This document shows positions 33,167 to 46,052 of a stretch of DNA of 64,000 nt, in pieces. Position numbers and translations under genes: made by a program. Location: assembly GCF_002006345.1 (NCBI RefSeq), contig NZ_LZZM01000153.1, positions 1-64,000 of the forward strand, written 5' to 3'. The notes beneath the pieces were generated by a model. The model did no database searches, was not told the DNA's origin, and saw nothing but the letters and a program-made list of their open reading frames with translations. The stretch's first letter is position 1. Each line of letters opens with the position of its first letter. The stretch comes from Clostridium puniceum. Lineage in GTDB: Bacteria; Bacillota; Clostridia; Clostridiales; Clostridiaceae.

Positions 33167-34522
33167 ATGAAAAAGAAAAAAATTAAAATAGTTACTATTG
33201 GTGGAGGATCAAGTTATACTCCTGAATTAATAGAGGGATTTATAAAGAGAAAAGATGAATTGCCTATTAAAGAATTATGGCTTGTTGATATTGAAGATGG
33301 AAAAGAAAAGTTAGAAATTGTTGGAGCTATGGCTCAAAGAATGGTTAAGGCTGCAGGTCTTGATTGGAAGGTTAATTTAACTTTAGATAGAAGAAAAGCA
33401 TTAAAAGGAGCTGACTTTGTATCAACTCAATTTAGAGTAGGTCTTTTAGATGCAAGAATAAAGGATGAAAGAATTCCTTTAAGTCATGGGATAATTGGAC
33501 AAGAAACTAATGGTGCTGGTGGGATGTTTAAGGCGTTTAGAACAATTCCAGTGATTTTAGACATAATAGATGATATGAGAGAATTATGCCCTGATGCATG
33601 GCTTGTTAATTTTACAAATCCATCAGGAATGGTAACAGAAGCTGCTATTAAATATGGTGGATGGGATAGAACTGTTGGATTATGTAATGTTCCAATTAAC
33701 TGTATAGAAGATGATGCAAAAAAATTAGGTGTACCTTCAAGTGAACTGTTCTTTAAATTTGCAGGCTTAAATCATTTCCATTGGCATAGAGTATGGGACA
33801 AACAAGGTAATGAAAAGACAACAGAAGTAATTGAAAAGTTATATAATCCAGCTTTAGCAGAAGAAAAAAAAGATGCTGGTGTTGCTAATATAAAAGATAT
33901 TAAGTTTAATTATGAACAAATTAAAGATTTAGGAATACTACCTTGTCCATATCATAGATACTATTATATTACAGATGATATGTTAAAATCTGAACTAGAA
34001 GAATTTGAAAAAGGTGAAACTAGAGCAGAAGTAGTAAAGAAAACAGAAGCAGAATTATTTGAATTATATAAAGATCCAAATCTTGATTATAAACCAGAAC
34101 AATTAACTAAACGTGGAGGAACTCACTATAGTGATGCTGCATGTGAGCTAATTGCTTCAATTTATAATGATAAGAGAACTACTATGGTAGTTAGCACAAA
34201 AAACAATGGAGCGTTAGAAGATCTTCCATATGATTCAATAGTAGAAGTTTCAAGTATAATAACATCTCATGGGCCAGAGCCGATTAACTTTGGTAAATTT
34301 GATCCAGCATCAAGAGGAATGGTGCAAATAATGAAGGGGATGGAAGAAACAACAATTTCAGCAGCAGTTACAGGAAATTATAATAAAGCACTTCATGCAT
34401 TTACTATAAATCCGTTAGTCCCAAGCGGTAAAATTGCGAAAGAATTATTAAATGAAATGTTAGTAGCTCATCAAAAACATTTACCTCAATTTAAAGAAAC
34501 AATAAATTTATTAGAAAAATAA
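33167..34522 (+). CDS. 6-phospho-beta-glucosidase, GH4 family
   Basis: A 451-residue cytoplasmic, NAD- and metal-dependent glycosidase. The dinucleotide loop IGGGSSYTPEL lies at the N-terminus. FTNPSGMVTEA, the metal cysteine in CNVP and the histidine in LNHFHW mark the GH4 active site. The family hydrolyses 6-phospho-beta-glucosides by an oxidation-elimination route, needing NAD+, Mn2+ and reducing conditions. It would process sugar phosphates delivered by the PTS permeases upstream. It is followed 101 nt later by a GH1 enzyme with a different mechanism for similar substrates. Confidence 0.92.
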   Translation: MKKKKIKIVTIGGGSSYTPELIEGFIKRKDELPIKELWLVDIEDGKEKLEIVGAMAQRMVKAAGLDWKVNLTLDRRKALKGADFVSTQFRVGLLDARIKDERIPLSHGIIGQETNGAGGMFKAFRTIPVILDIIDDMRELCPDAWLVNFTNPSGMVTEAAIKYGGWDRTVGLCNVPINCIEDDAKKLGVPSSELFFKFAGLNHFHWHRVWDKQGNEKTTEVIEKLYNPALAEEKKDAGVANIKDIKFNYEQIKDLGILPCPYHRYYYITDDMLKSELEEFEKGETRAEVVKKTEAELFELYKDPNLDYKPEQLTKRGGTHYSDAACELIASIYNDKRTTMVVSTKNNGALEDLPYDSIVEVSSIITSHGPEPINFGKFDPASRGMVQIMKGMEETTISAAVTGNYNKALHAFTINPLVPSGKIAKELLNEMLVAHQKHLPQFKETINLLEK

Positions 34523-34620
34523 ATAAAAAAATTAAAGTTGACAAAGAATAATAAAAACAAAATAAAAATAGAGATAAATCGTTTAATTATAGATTTTGAA
34601 TCTATATTTGGGAGGAATAA

Positions 34621-36084
<1,464 letters not shown>

Positions 36085-36100
36085 TAAAAGTAATGTTAAA

Positions 36101-36130
36101 GGCTAGAAAGGGAACTTTCTAGTCTTTTTT
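36101..36130 (+). terminator. Terminator after the first GH1 gene
   Basis: GGCTAGAAAG (36101-36110) pairs with CTTTCTAGTC (36115-36124), one G-U pair, 4-nt loop, then six T: a strong intrinsic terminator ending the operon. Confidence 0.9.
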
Positions 36131-36220
36131 AAAATGTTACATTTTACTTAAATTTTAGAATTTGATAAGATATACTGACTTATTCTTTATTTTAATATAT
36201 CTAAGAGTAGGAGTAGATTA

Positions 36221-36820
36221 ATGAGATTAGATTACAAAAGATATATAATTTTTTTGCTTGGAATTTTGCTTTTGACGTTAGGTGTATCACTAACAGTAAA
36301 ATCTGGTATGGGAGCATGATCATATGATTCAATAAATTTTGCTTTAAGTAATTTATTGAGTGTAAGCATATTCTTAACTATAAGTGGGGTATCTCTAATA
36401 GTAGTTATTTTAGCAGCATTTGTTAGGAAGGGATTACCAAGAGTTATTACTTTAGTGACTTCAGTTATTATGGCAATATCAACGAGTATGTGGGTTGAGG
36501 TGATTAAGGATTTAAATGCTGAAAATTTATTGAGTAAAATAATTATATTTATAGTAGGAATGTTTTTAATGTGTGTCGGATTAGCTATATATTTAATTCC
36601 TAAATTGCCAGCAACTTCAGCAGATGATTTTATGGTCGCACTTATAGAAAAGGATTTCAGTATTAGGAAAGCTAAGCTATCAATAGATATAACTTGTATT
36701 GTAATTGCTTTTATATTAAAAGTACCAATTGGTATTGGTACTATAATGTTGACTTTGGCAATAGGTTCAGCAGTAGATTTTGTTTACGATATTATTATAA
36801 GAAAGTATCATTTAAATTGA
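36221..36820 (+). pseudogene. YczE/YitT-like membrane protein gene interrupted by one in-frame TGA
   Basis: Reading from ATG 36221 (after AGGAG) gives a 199-codon frame encoding a membrane protein with about five hydrophobic segments. The single interruption is TGA at 36317-36319 (codon 33), in the sequence KSGMGA-stop-SYDSINFAL. Related proteins have an aromatic residue or short insertion here, and TGG to TGA is the simplest explanation. The frame stays open on both sides, and conservation-like hydrophobic patterning continues to the TAA at 36820. It may be a recent nonsense mutation, a sequencing error or readthrough. A short internal start at 36356 gives 154 residues but lacks a clear ribosome-binding site. 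Function unknown. Confidence 0.75.
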
Positions 36821-37000
36821 AGTTAATTTAACTAAATTAAGTGTACAATTTGAGAAGATATCTTAAGTTGTGCATTTTTTCGTGTAAAAAGAAGAAAAAT
36901 ATTATTGACTTAAAAAATGATAATAACCATTTATTTTAGTATATAATATATTCATATAAATATTGGAATAGTTTAGCGTTAATATGGAGGAATTTAAAAT

Positions 37001-37861
37001 ATGATAAAGCTTATAGCATCAGATATGGATGGAACATTGCTTAATAGTAAACATAAAATATCCAAAGAAAATTTAGAAGCCATAAAAAAGGCGGAAGAAA
37101 TGGGTATAAAATTTGCAATTGCTACAGGGAGAATGTATGAAGATGTGAAGCCACTGCTTGATGAATGTGGCTTAATATGTCAATGTATAGTTTTAAATGG
37201 TGGAGAATACATAGATGAAAAAGGAAAAGTTTTAGAAGGAATTTATATTGAAAGAGAAGAAGCACGTGAAATTATAGATATGATAATAAAAGAAAATATC
37301 ATAGCTGAAATTTATACAAATGAAGGCTTATATACTGTTAACAATAAGGAAGAAGCGTTGACAGAGGTTGCATATAGAATTAAAGCTTATGATCCAAAAA
37401 CTAGTTTTGAAGAGGCTATAAAATTCGCTGAATCACATCCACATTTTGTGAATTTAAAATATATTCAAGATATTGATGAATTTTTAAATAGTAATATTAG
37501 AATAGGAAAATTTGTTGCATTTTATAATGATGAAGAAACTACATTAAATGTAAAAAAGAAATTAGAAGCCATAGGGAGCCTTGCTATTTCTTCGACCTTT
37601 ACTAAAAATATAGAAATAAATAATAAAGAAGCACAAAAAGGGCTCATATTAGCTAAAGTTGCGGATAAAATGGGTATAAAAAGAGAGGAAGTTATGGTTA
37701 TTGGGGATAGTTTTAATGATAATTCTATGTTTTCAGAATTTACAGAATCATTTGCTATGGGAAATGCTGTTAAACAGATAAAAGAAATAGCAAAATATAT
37801 AACAGATACTAATGATAATGATGGAGTTGCTAAAGCAATTTATAAGAGCTTAAATTTATAA
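37001..37861 (+). CDS. Cof-type HAD-family sugar phosphatase
   Basis: A 286-residue cytoplasmic hydrolase. Motif I is SDMDGTLLN with nucleophile Asp8 and acid Asp10. Motif II/III follow (ATGR, a conserved Lys) and motif IV is GDSFNDNSMF near residue 246. The C2-type cap fits the Cof/YidA group, which removes phosphate from assorted sugar phosphates or flavin precursors. It lies between two GH1 genes, so relief of sugar-phosphate stress during beta-glucoside use is plausible but unproven. Start ATG follows GGAGG. Confidence 0.88.
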   Translation: MIKLIASDMDGTLLNSKHKISKENLEAIKKAEEMGIKFAIATGRMYEDVKPLLDECGLICQCIVLNGGEYIDEKGKVLEGIYIEREEAREIIDMIIKENIIAEIYTNEGLYTVNNKEEALTEVAYRIKAYDPKTSFEEAIKFAESHPHFVNLKYIQDIDEFLNSNIRIGKFVAFYNDEETTLNVKKKLEAIGSLAISSTFTKNIEINNKEAQKGLILAKVADKMGIKREEVMVIGDSFNDNSMFSEFTESFAMGNAVKQIKEIAKYITDTNDNDGVAKAIYKSLNL

Positions 37862-38074
37862 ATTTGGGTTTGAAGAGTAATTATAACAGTATTGATTAAC
37901 TTGTATTATTTCATCATAAATAATTAGCGTAAAATAATAGTAATAAAAAATATCTTAATTGCAAAAATTATAAAGGTAAAAAATAATATGTTTCTAAAAA
38001 AATAAATACCTATCAAGTTTCATATGTTACTAAATAGGGATAATAAAGCAAAAGTTATTATAATGCAAATTTAA

Positions 38075-39517
<1,443 letters not shown>

Positions 39518-39663
39518 GAAAATTATTATATTAACAGCCTCAAATCTAAAAGTAAAATACCTTATTTAATGTGCATTATTTTCTTTAGAATGTCTTAAAA
39601 AAACTTAGTAAGTAGGATATAATTAAGTAAACGTATTGAGGAAGGAAGAGGTGTTAATTAACG

Positions 39664-40395
39664 ATGTTTAATTATGAAATTATTCAAAATTTAAATGATT
39701 TAGAATTATCATTATATCGATACATAATGAAAAATAGTGAAAAAGTCATTTACATGAGAATTAGAGAGTTGGCAGATGAAGCACATGTATCAACAACAAC
39801 TATATTAAGATTTTGCAAAAAAGTTAATTGTGCAGGATATTCAGAATTCAAAGTAAAATTGAAGATGAACATGGAGAAAAATGAAAGTAGCAAAGTGAAG
39901 AATGACGCCTCTATAATAGTAGATTTTTTCAAAAAATTAGATAATGATGAATTAGATAAAAAATTAAACACGTTATGTGATTTAATAAAAGAGGCAAGTA
40001 ATGTCATATTTATAGGAGCAGGAACATCTGGAATATTATGCAAATATGCTGCGAGATACTTTTCATCAATAGGAAAATTTGCTATGTATATAGATGATCC
40101 ATATTTTCCACGAAATTATAAGTTCTACGAAGATTCTGTAATAATAGCAGTATCAGTATCAGGAGAAACAATTTCTATTATTGACCATATAAGCAACTTA
40201 AAAAGAGAAAGAAGTACTGTTGTAAGTATAACTAATAGCGAAAATTGTACAATATCTAAAATATCCGATTTAAATATATCTTATTACGTTCAACAAGAAA
40301 AGTTGGGAATAAGTGATATAACCACACAAATACCAGTATTATATATGATTGAAAGCATAGGAAAGAGATTACATAATAAGTTTCTTGAAAATTAA
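39664..40395 (+). CDS. RpiR/MurR-type regulator (HTH + SIS)
   Basis: A 243-residue transcriptional regulator. Residues 1-75 form the HTH_6 fold (IRELADEAHVSTTTILRFCKKVNCAGYSEFKVKL). Residues about 90-240 form a SIS sugar-phosphate-binding domain with IGAGTSGILCKY and VSVSGETISI. Members sense phosphosugars such as glucosamine- or glucose-type 6-phosphates. It follows the second GH1 gene and converges with the second LevR-type activator. Its target sites are not identified; recurrent AATCGTTTA motifs between PTS genes are one possibility. Confidence 0.9.
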   Translation: MFNYEIIQNLNDLELSLYRYIMKNSEKVIYMRIRELADEAHVSTTTILRFCKKVNCAGYSEFKVKLKMNMEKNESSKVKNDASIIVDFFKKLDNDELDKKLNTLCDLIKEASNVIFIGAGTSGILCKYAARYFSSIGKFAMYIDDPYFPRNYKFYEDSVIIAVSVSGETISIIDHISNLKRERSTVVSITNSENCTISKISDLNISYYVQQEKLGISDITTQIPVLYMIESIGKRLHNKFLEN

Positions 40396-40399
40396 TAAT

Positions 40400-40442
40400 A
40401 AAACGTAAGCGTTGGAATTTTATACTATAACGCTTACGTTTT
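40400..40442. terminator. Bidirectional terminator between the RpiR gene and activator 2
   Basis: AAAACGTAAGCGTT (40400-40413) pairs perfectly with AACGCTTACGTTTT (40429-40442). The A/T ends of the stem give a T tract on both strands, and the two flanking genes converge on it (stops at 40395 and 40455). Confidence 0.85.
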
Positions 40443-40454
40443 AAAGAAGTTTTT

Positions 40455-43133
40455 CTAGATACGTTTATCTTCTGAATTTGATAGAAGATTTATTAAGTAA
40501 CATATTTCGTCATCTATAATATTTATTTTATATTTATTAACAATAAAAGCTAAGTTTTCTTTTATTATATTGTATAAATCAAGATTTTCAGAAATATAAT
40601 CATCCTTCATAGGATAAGTTGCTGGATTATCCTCATTTCTTAATCGTCCTATAACAAAAGATAAATGTAGAATTACACCAACAAGATTTTCGTCCGATAA
40701 TTTAATAGAAAGTTTGTTTTGCAATGTATTTAAAAGTCTAGTCACGTCATTAAACAATTCGACACCATCTATGTTGTATATATTTTCTTTTATTATTTTA
40801 GGTATATTAAGCATAGCAGTTTTTGAATCGATTTTTGCTTGAAGTTCTTTTAGTACATGCATATTAAACACTTCATACATAGTATATTGTTTTATTGGTG
40901 AATCTATAGGGAAAGATGAAACTATGAATAATATTTCATTTTCTTTTTGAAGATTAAGAATTTTTTGTTTGAAGAAGGTTTTATCTAAACAATTTAAACA
41001 AGTAATTTCAAAATAATCATTATTTATTCTAAGATTACTGGTTAAAAAGTTTTTTATTGCAATAGCAGCACCTTCTCCTGTTAAACAAGCTGTTACTATT
41101 AATACCTTGTTTTCATTTACTTGTTTACCATTTAAATTCTTATGTATTTCTACATAAGAATTAACCATAAGTACATCATTATAAATTTCATCTAATGTTG
41201 AACCAAGAAGCGCTTTTCTTGCAGCCTCCAATACATGTAAAGTTGAAACAAGAGATATCACTTTAATTTCAACTTTAAATTCAGTTCTTATTACATCCGC
41301 AAAAGTTGTTAAAGATCCCATATCAACTAATAAAAGATAACCAGCTGAAGTTGGATTTTCTTTTATTCCAATCTTTAGACTTTCTAATACTGTTGATGGA
41401 GCAACATCAATTGATGCATTTATTGGTATTACATAATTTTCACCTAGAAGTCTATTGGAAACATCAGCCATTGAAGTTGCAGTAGATTCACCATGAGCAA
41501 TAAGTATAACTCGCACTTTATCATGAGATACATCATTAAAAGTATTATCTTGGATTAAGAACAAAGTTAAGTAACCTGCTTCATCAATTGGGACCGACTT
41601 GTCAATATGGTTTTCAATCATTTCTTTTATCTCAAGAGCTATAGAAAATTCTAAAGGATAAAGTTCTTTGATTTTATTTAAATTAGTATTTATTATTATC
41701 TTATCATTATTAATTCTATTTATTAATGTATTAATGTGCAAAGCAAAGGCTGTATATAAATTGTTATCAAAAGTTATAGTAAGTTTTTGCACCACATAGT
41801 TTATTATTTTATCAAAACAGTTCAATATGTCTTCATCAATAATAGTTAATAGATTTTTTCTATTTATTTCTTCAGACACTTCAGAATTATTTTTATTGAA
41901 ATGTTTTGCAATATCTTTTTCTAAAATATTTTCAATATCAATGTCAGAAATATCTAAAGATTTTAATTTCTCTAGTTTATTCTCTATAAAATCATAAATA
42001 GTGTTATCACCATTATTAAAGATAGTATTAGTATCTTCATTAGAACCATTAAATCTAAAATATTCAATTTCTTCACTCATAAGTTTATTCCATAGAACCC
42101 TATGTTCTTTTTCTTTGTAAAGTCCTTCTTTAATGTAAGCAGGCAAGACTTTACTATGAATTCGCACATCAGTTTTCAAATTTGTTAAAAATTCCGAATA
42201 CGCTTTTGCACAGAGAAGCTGAACATCACTTTTTAACTGTCCTATATTGTTAGGACAATCATAAGAAAGTAAAGCTCTAAGGGAATTTAAGGATACATAT
42301 ATTTCTTTGTCTAAACGAATACTTTCATATTTGAAGAAGCTTTTAATTAAAAACAATCTTTCATCTAAAGTTCTTTCTTTAAGAGAAGGAATAGTTATTA
42401 CAATGGGAATTCTCCTAGTAAAAGTATTTAATAAAGCAGAAGTTGGATCTTCTGTTGTAGCAGAAATTATTAACACATCTGAAGTTCTACTTTCAGAATC
42501 TCCAATTCTTCTAAAAGTACCACTATCTAAAAATATAAAGAGAGCTTCTTGTCCTTCTGGCGGTAGTCTATGTATTTCATCTAAAAATAATATTCCACCA
42601 TTAGCTTGTTCAATTAAGCCAACCTTATCAACTTCCGCACCAGTATAAGCTCCTCTTTTTACACCAAAAAGTTGTGAAGTGAGCAATTGAGGATTGTTAG
42701 TGTAATCAGCGCAGTTAAACACTATAAATGGAGAATCTTCTGTTTTTACTTTCATTTCTAAAGCGTAATTATGCATTAAAGAAGCAAACATAGATTTTCC
42801 AACGCCTGTACTACCAAGAATTAAAGAATTCATACCCTTTGGAGGATATAAAATAGCTGCTTTAGCCTGCTCAACAGAATCTCTAAGAGAAATATTATTT
42901 TTAGCCAGTAAGTCTAATTGGGATTCCTTGCTTGTAATTTTATTTTCGGAAAGAAAAAATAATACAGGTCTTCCAGATGATTTATATAACTTGCCTTCCT
43001 TACAAAGTTCATTTAATTCGTGACTCAAATTTGCTCTAGACATATTAACTAACGATGCTAGAGTTTGAGTATCTATACCATCAGAAGAGTTTAAGTAAAG
43101 AAGTTTTTGGTAAATTAACTCTTTTTTAGTCAT
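40455..43133 (-). CDS. LevR-type sigma-54 activator with PRD and EIIA domains (locus 2)
   Basis: An 892-residue paralogue of the activator at 25.2 kb. It has a winged helix (about 1-65), an AAA+ domain with GSTGVGKS, the sigma-54 loop GAYTGA and ILFLDE, a PRD, an EIIA-mannose domain with AHGESTATSMA, an EIIB-like segment containing ACLTGEGAA, and a C-terminal PRD. It is transcribed away from the EIIA-EIIB-EIIC operon at 43.5 kb, which carries a sigma-54 promoter and its own set of AAACACTA repeats. The two activators therefore probably recognise different enhancers and act on separate PTS loci. ATG 43133 follows an AGGAGG-type site. Confidence 0.92.
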   Translation of the reverse strand: MTKKELIYQKLLYLNSSDGIDTQTLASLVNMSRANLSHELNELCKEGKLYKSSGRPVLFFLSENKITSKESQLDLLAKNNISLRDSVEQAKAAILYPPKGMNSLILGSTGVGKSMFASLMHNYALEMKVKTEDSPFIVFNCADYTNNPQLLTSQLFGVKRGAYTGAEVDKVGLIEQANGGILFLDEIHRLPPEGQEALFIFLDSGTFRRIGDSESRTSDVLIISATTEDPTSALLNTFTRRIPIVITIPSLKERTLDERLFLIKSFFKYESIRLDKEIYVSLNSLRALLSYDCPNNIGQLKSDVQLLCAKAYSEFLTNLKTDVRIHSKVLPAYIKEGLYKEKEHRVLWNKLMSEEIEYFRFNGSNEDTNTIFNNGDNTIYDFIENKLEKLKSLDISDIDIENILEKDIAKHFNKNNSEVSEEINRKNLLTIIDEDILNCFDKIINYVVQKLTITFDNNLYTAFALHINTLINRINNDKIIINTNLNKIKELYPLEFSIALEIKEMIENHIDKSVPIDEAGYLTLFLIQDNTFNDVSHDKVRVILIAHGESTATSMADVSNRLLGENYVIPINASIDVAPSTVLESLKIGIKENPTSAGYLLLVDMGSLTTFADVIRTEFKVEIKVISLVSTLHVLEAARKALLGSTLDEIYNDVLMVNSYVEIHKNLNGKQVNENKVLIVTACLTGEGAAIAIKNFLTSNLRINNDYFEITCLNCLDKTFFKQKILNLQKENEILFIVSSFPIDSPIKQYTMYEVFNMHVLKELQAKIDSKTAMLNIPKIIKENIYNIDGVELFNDVTRLLNTLQNKLSIKLSDENLVGVILHLSFVIGRLRNEDNPATYPMKDDYISENLDLYNIIKENLAFIVNKYKINIIDDEICYLINLLSNSEDKRI

Positions 43134-43224
43134 TATCTATCCTCCTAATTATCAGTTTTAACTAAATTATATATTAAAAATAACAATAAAATTTATTTGA
43201 ATTTCAAATAAAACATAACATATT

Positions 43225-43282
43225 TAGTGTTTGAATATGATTTATAGTAAATAAAACACTACATATAAATTATAAAACACTA
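43225..43282. promoter_or_regulatory. Probable enhancer sites of LevR-type activator 2
   Basis: TAGTGTTT (43225-43232) and two direct AAACACTA copies in the opposite sense (43254-43261 and 43275-43282) lie 180-240 bp before the sigma-54 promoter. The two direct copies are 21 bp apart, two helical turns. They resemble but differ from the AAACACATT/AATGTGTTT dyads of locus 1. Confidence 0.6.
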
Positions 43283-43461
43283 TTAAATTTAAGTAAACAG
43301 TTATTTAGGAAAAATAAAAATGAGATCATTGATAAAAAAATAGAAATAAAAATAAATTTATGAATATCAGTTATAAATGGCTATTGTATTGGCTTTTTAA
43401 GTTTTCTATAAAATATTTATCTATAAGTTCCAAAAGTTTTTTATAAATGTTTGATAGTGTT

Positions 43462-43477
43462 TGGCACGTGTATTGCT
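43462..43477 (+). promoter_or_regulatory. Sigma-54 (-24/-12) promoter 3
   Basis: TGGCAC-GTGTA-TTGCT, the best consensus match of the three, with 10 nt between GG and GC. It lies 45 nt before the EIIA start of locus 2. Confidence 0.92.
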
Positions 43478-43522
43478 TTATATAAAGGCGTAAAGCAATA
43501 AAGCATAAATGGAGGAACTTAA

Positions 43523-43843
43523 ATGGAACAATTAGAAATGGCAATTATGAATATTATAATCAATGCAGGTGATTGCAAAAATCACGCTTACATGGCTCTT
43601 AATTTGGTAAATGAAGGAAAATATAAAGAGGCTGACAAAGAAATAGGATTAGCAAATGATGCATTGGCAAAGGCACATGATGCTCAAACAGAAATGCTTC
43701 AAAAAGAGGCTGCGGGAGAAAAAATTGATTTTTCAATTTTATTTGTTCATGCGCAAGATCATTTAATGACATCTATAACAGAAAAAAATCTAATTGAACA
43801 AATTATTGAATTAAGAAAAGTAGTAAACAATTTGATAAAATAG
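43523..43843 (+). CDS. PTS lactose/cellobiose-type EIIA component (locus 2)
   Basis: A 106-residue phosphocarrier almost identical in length and sequence start to the EIIA at 28.6 kb. His76 in LFVHAQDHLMT is the phosphorylation site. It is the first gene behind sigma-54 promoter 3, with GGAGG before its ATG, and supplies phosphate to the EIIB encoded next. Cross-talk with locus 1 is likely because the paralogues are so alike. Confidence 0.93.
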   Translation: MEQLEMAIMNIIINAGDCKNHAYMALNLVNEGKYKEADKEIGLANDALAKAHDAQTEMLQKEAAGEKIDFSILFVHAQDHLMTSITEKNLIEQIIELRKVVNNLIK

Positions 43844-43971
43844 CAAACAATACAAATAACGAGAATAACGTCATTTACAAATAATGTAAGTGATGATATT
43901 ATATACATTAAGAAAAAAATTAATATCAAGTACAAATTTAAAAGTAATTATAAATTGAGGAGGAAAATATT

Positions 43972-44280
43972 ATGGTAACAATTAAATTATTTTGTGCATC
44001 AGGAATGTCAACAAGTGTATTAGTTAATAAGATGAAGGAAGCAGCCAAAGTTAAAGGAATAGAAGCAGAAATTGTAGCATTTCCAGAAGCACAAATGGAC
44101 AGACATTTAGATAGCATGGATGTTGCATTACTTGGACCACAAGTTGGTTATACTTTAGGAAAAGCAAAGGGTCTTTGTGAACCAAAAGGAATCCCGGTAG
44201 AAGTAATACCAATGGTTGATTATGGAATGATGAATGGAGCTAAAGTTTTAGATTTAGCATTAAAATTAATAAATAAGTAA
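43972..44280 (+). CDS. PTS lactose/cellobiose-type EIIB component (locus 2)
   Basis: A 102-residue EIIB with Cys8 in LFCASGMSTSVLVNKM, ALLGPQVGYTLGKAK and MVDYGMMNGAKVL. It closely matches the second EIIB of locus 1. It follows EIIA by 128 nt behind GAGGAGG and precedes the EIIC gene across a hairpin-containing gap. Confidence 0.93.
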   Translation: MVTIKLFCASGMSTSVLVNKMKEAAKVKGIEAEIVAFPEAQMDRHLDSMDVALLGPQVGYTLGKAKGLCEPKGIPVEVIPMVDYGMMNGAKVLDLALKLINK

Positions 44281-44374
44281 AGTTTATGTTGTTCAGCAAA
44301 TAGATAATATGATAATCGTTTAGAACGGTAAAAGATATTCATTAATTATAATTCGTGTATTAATGGATATAACT

Positions 44375-44406
44375 TGGTGAAATAGCAGTGAAAATATATT
44401 TCACCA
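44375..44406 (+). other. Hairpin between EIIB and EIIC genes (locus 2)
   Basis: TGGTGAAAT (44375-44383) pairs perfectly with ATTTCACCA (44398-44406). No T-run follows, so transcription probably continues into EIIC. The position matches the hairpin of locus 1 (29454-29506), though the sequence is different, which favours a role in transcript processing or stability. Confidence 0.5.
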
Positions 44407-44561
44407 GCCTTAGAGAAAACCTATACATTAAAATTAATCAAAAAACTGTAGTAATAAAAAATAATTAATTGCTAGAGTTTATAAAAGGTAATAATAGCAA
44501 ATTTTTTGTTTGTAATTATTCATATTATAATCATAATTTAATTATAAGGGGGAAAAATATT

Positions 44562-45902
44562 ATGTCATTGAATCAAACATTGAACGAAAAAGTAGTTCCA
44601 GTGGTAATGAAATTCGTTAATTTAAAAGGTGTTCAAGCATTAAAAGATGGTGTATTATATACTTTACCATTAAATATCATTGGATCTATTTTCTTATTGA
44701 TTGCTTGCTTCCCAATTCCAGCAGTTACAGACTTCTTTACAGCTACTTTTGGAGCAGCATGGAATGATCCATTATTCAAAGTAAAAGACGCAACAATGGG
44801 TATTATGGCGTTAGTATCAGTTACAGGTATGGCTTATGTTTATGCTAAAAATGAAGGAATTGAACCTTTCGCACCATCAGCACTTTCATTAAGTGTATTT
44901 GTGCTTCTTACTAATAATTTTGTTATGTTTTCACCAGCAAAAGATGCAGCTCCAGTTGCAGTTAGTGGAGTTCTTCCAACAAATGTTTTAGATGGAAAAG
45001 GTATGGTTGCTGCAATTATAATAAGTTTACTTGTTGCATCAAGTTATTGTTCATTAGTAAAGAGAAACATCACAATAAAAATGCCAGAAGGTGTTCCACA
45101 AGGTGTTGTAAATGCTTTCTCAGCTTTAATTCCAGCTACAATCATATTAATAGCAGCAGATGTAGTTTATGCTATTTGTAAGTTTGCATTTAACAGTTCT
45201 TTACTAGATATCATTTATAAAGTTCTTCAAGTACCATTACAAGGTGCATCAGATTCATTACCAGGAGTTATACTTATAGCTTTCTCTGTTCCATTCTTAT
45301 GGTTCTTCGGAATTCATGGTGGTGCTACAATTGGTGGTGTAGTGACAGGTTTATTAAATGCTAATACTGCAGACAATGCACTTTTACAAAAAGCAGGAAC
45401 TTTAGATATTGCTCATGGAGCTCATATAGTAACTATGCAATTCTATGATAACTTCATTAATATGGCAGGTAGTGGTCATACACTAGGTTTTGCTATACTT
45501 ATGGTGTTATTTGCAAAGTCTGCTCAATACAAACAATTAGGTAGATTAGCATTACCAGCTAACTTATGTAATATAAATGAGCCAATATTATTTGGTACTC
45601 CAATAGTAATGAACCCAATAATGGGAGTACCATTTATACTTACACCAGTAATAAATGCAACATTACTTTATTTAGCAATTGCGTCAGAGGTTCTTGCGCC
45701 AATGGGAGCAACAATGCCACCTTGGACAGTTCCACCTATATTCTCAGGATTTATAATCGGTGGTCCTAGCTATGCTATTGCACAAGCATTATTCTTAGTA
45801 ATTGGTCTTGTAGTATACTTCCCATTCTTCAAGAAGGTAGATGCTATGGCTTATGCTGATGAAGTAGCCGCTCAACATCACGGAGAAGGTGCACAAGTTT
45901 AA
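44562..45902 (+). CDS. PTS cellobiose-type EIIC permease (locus 2)
   Basis: A 446-residue integral membrane permease with about ten hydrophobic segments, FGIHGGATIGG and INEPILFGTPIVMNP. It closely resembles the first EIIC of locus 1, including the N-terminal LNEKVVPVVMKFV. ATG 44562 behind AGGGGG is preferred; an open extension upstream to 44469 has no ribosome-binding site and encodes a sequence unlike the family. The substrate is probably a beta-glucoside, but no hydrolase gene follows, so it relies on the enzymes of locus 1. Confidence 0.92.
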   Translation: MSLNQTLNEKVVPVVMKFVNLKGVQALKDGVLYTLPLNIIGSIFLLIACFPIPAVTDFFTATFGAAWNDPLFKVKDATMGIMALVSVTGMAYVYAKNEGIEPFAPSALSLSVFVLLTNNFVMFSPAKDAAPVAVSGVLPTNVLDGKGMVAAIIISLLVASSYCSLVKRNITIKMPEGVPQGVVNAFSALIPATIILIAADVVYAICKFAFNSSLLDIIYKVLQVPLQGASDSLPGVILIAFSVPFLWFFGIHGGATIGGVVTGLLNANTADNALLQKAGTLDIAHGAHIVTMQFYDNFINMAGSGHTLGFAILMVLFAKSAQYKQLGRLALPANLCNINEPILFGTPIVMNPIMGVPFILTPVINATLLYLAIASEVLAPMGATMPPWTVPPIFSGFIIGGPSYAIAQALFLVIGLVVYFPFFKKVDAMAYADEVAAQHHGEGAQV

Positions 45903-46005
45903 TAAAAATTAAATCAAACTTAGTTTGCATAGCAAATTAATTAATTAGCCCTTTTATTAACAATTTAAAATATATTTAAACTAAAGATTTCAATGAATCA
46001 AGATT

Positions 46006-46052
46006 GAAGTTCAGTATTTATAATATTATAGATATTGGACTTCTTTCTTTTT
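46006..46052 (+). terminator. Terminator after the second PTS operon
   Basis: GAAGTTCAGTAT (46006-46017) pairs with ATATTGGACTTC (46032-46043) with two G-U pairs, followed by TTTCTTTTT. The rest of 45903-46284 shows no gene. Confidence 0.75.

Noticed and set aside
36356-36820. Treating the 154-residue frame as an intact short gene
   Set aside because: The same frame extends upstream to an ATG with a ribosome-binding site and is broken only by one TGA; the upstream part encodes a matching membrane segment, so a broken longer gene is the better reading.
36905-36947. TTGACT and TATAAT before the HAD gene as a promoter
   Set aside because: The spacer would be 31 nt, far outside the sigma-A range.
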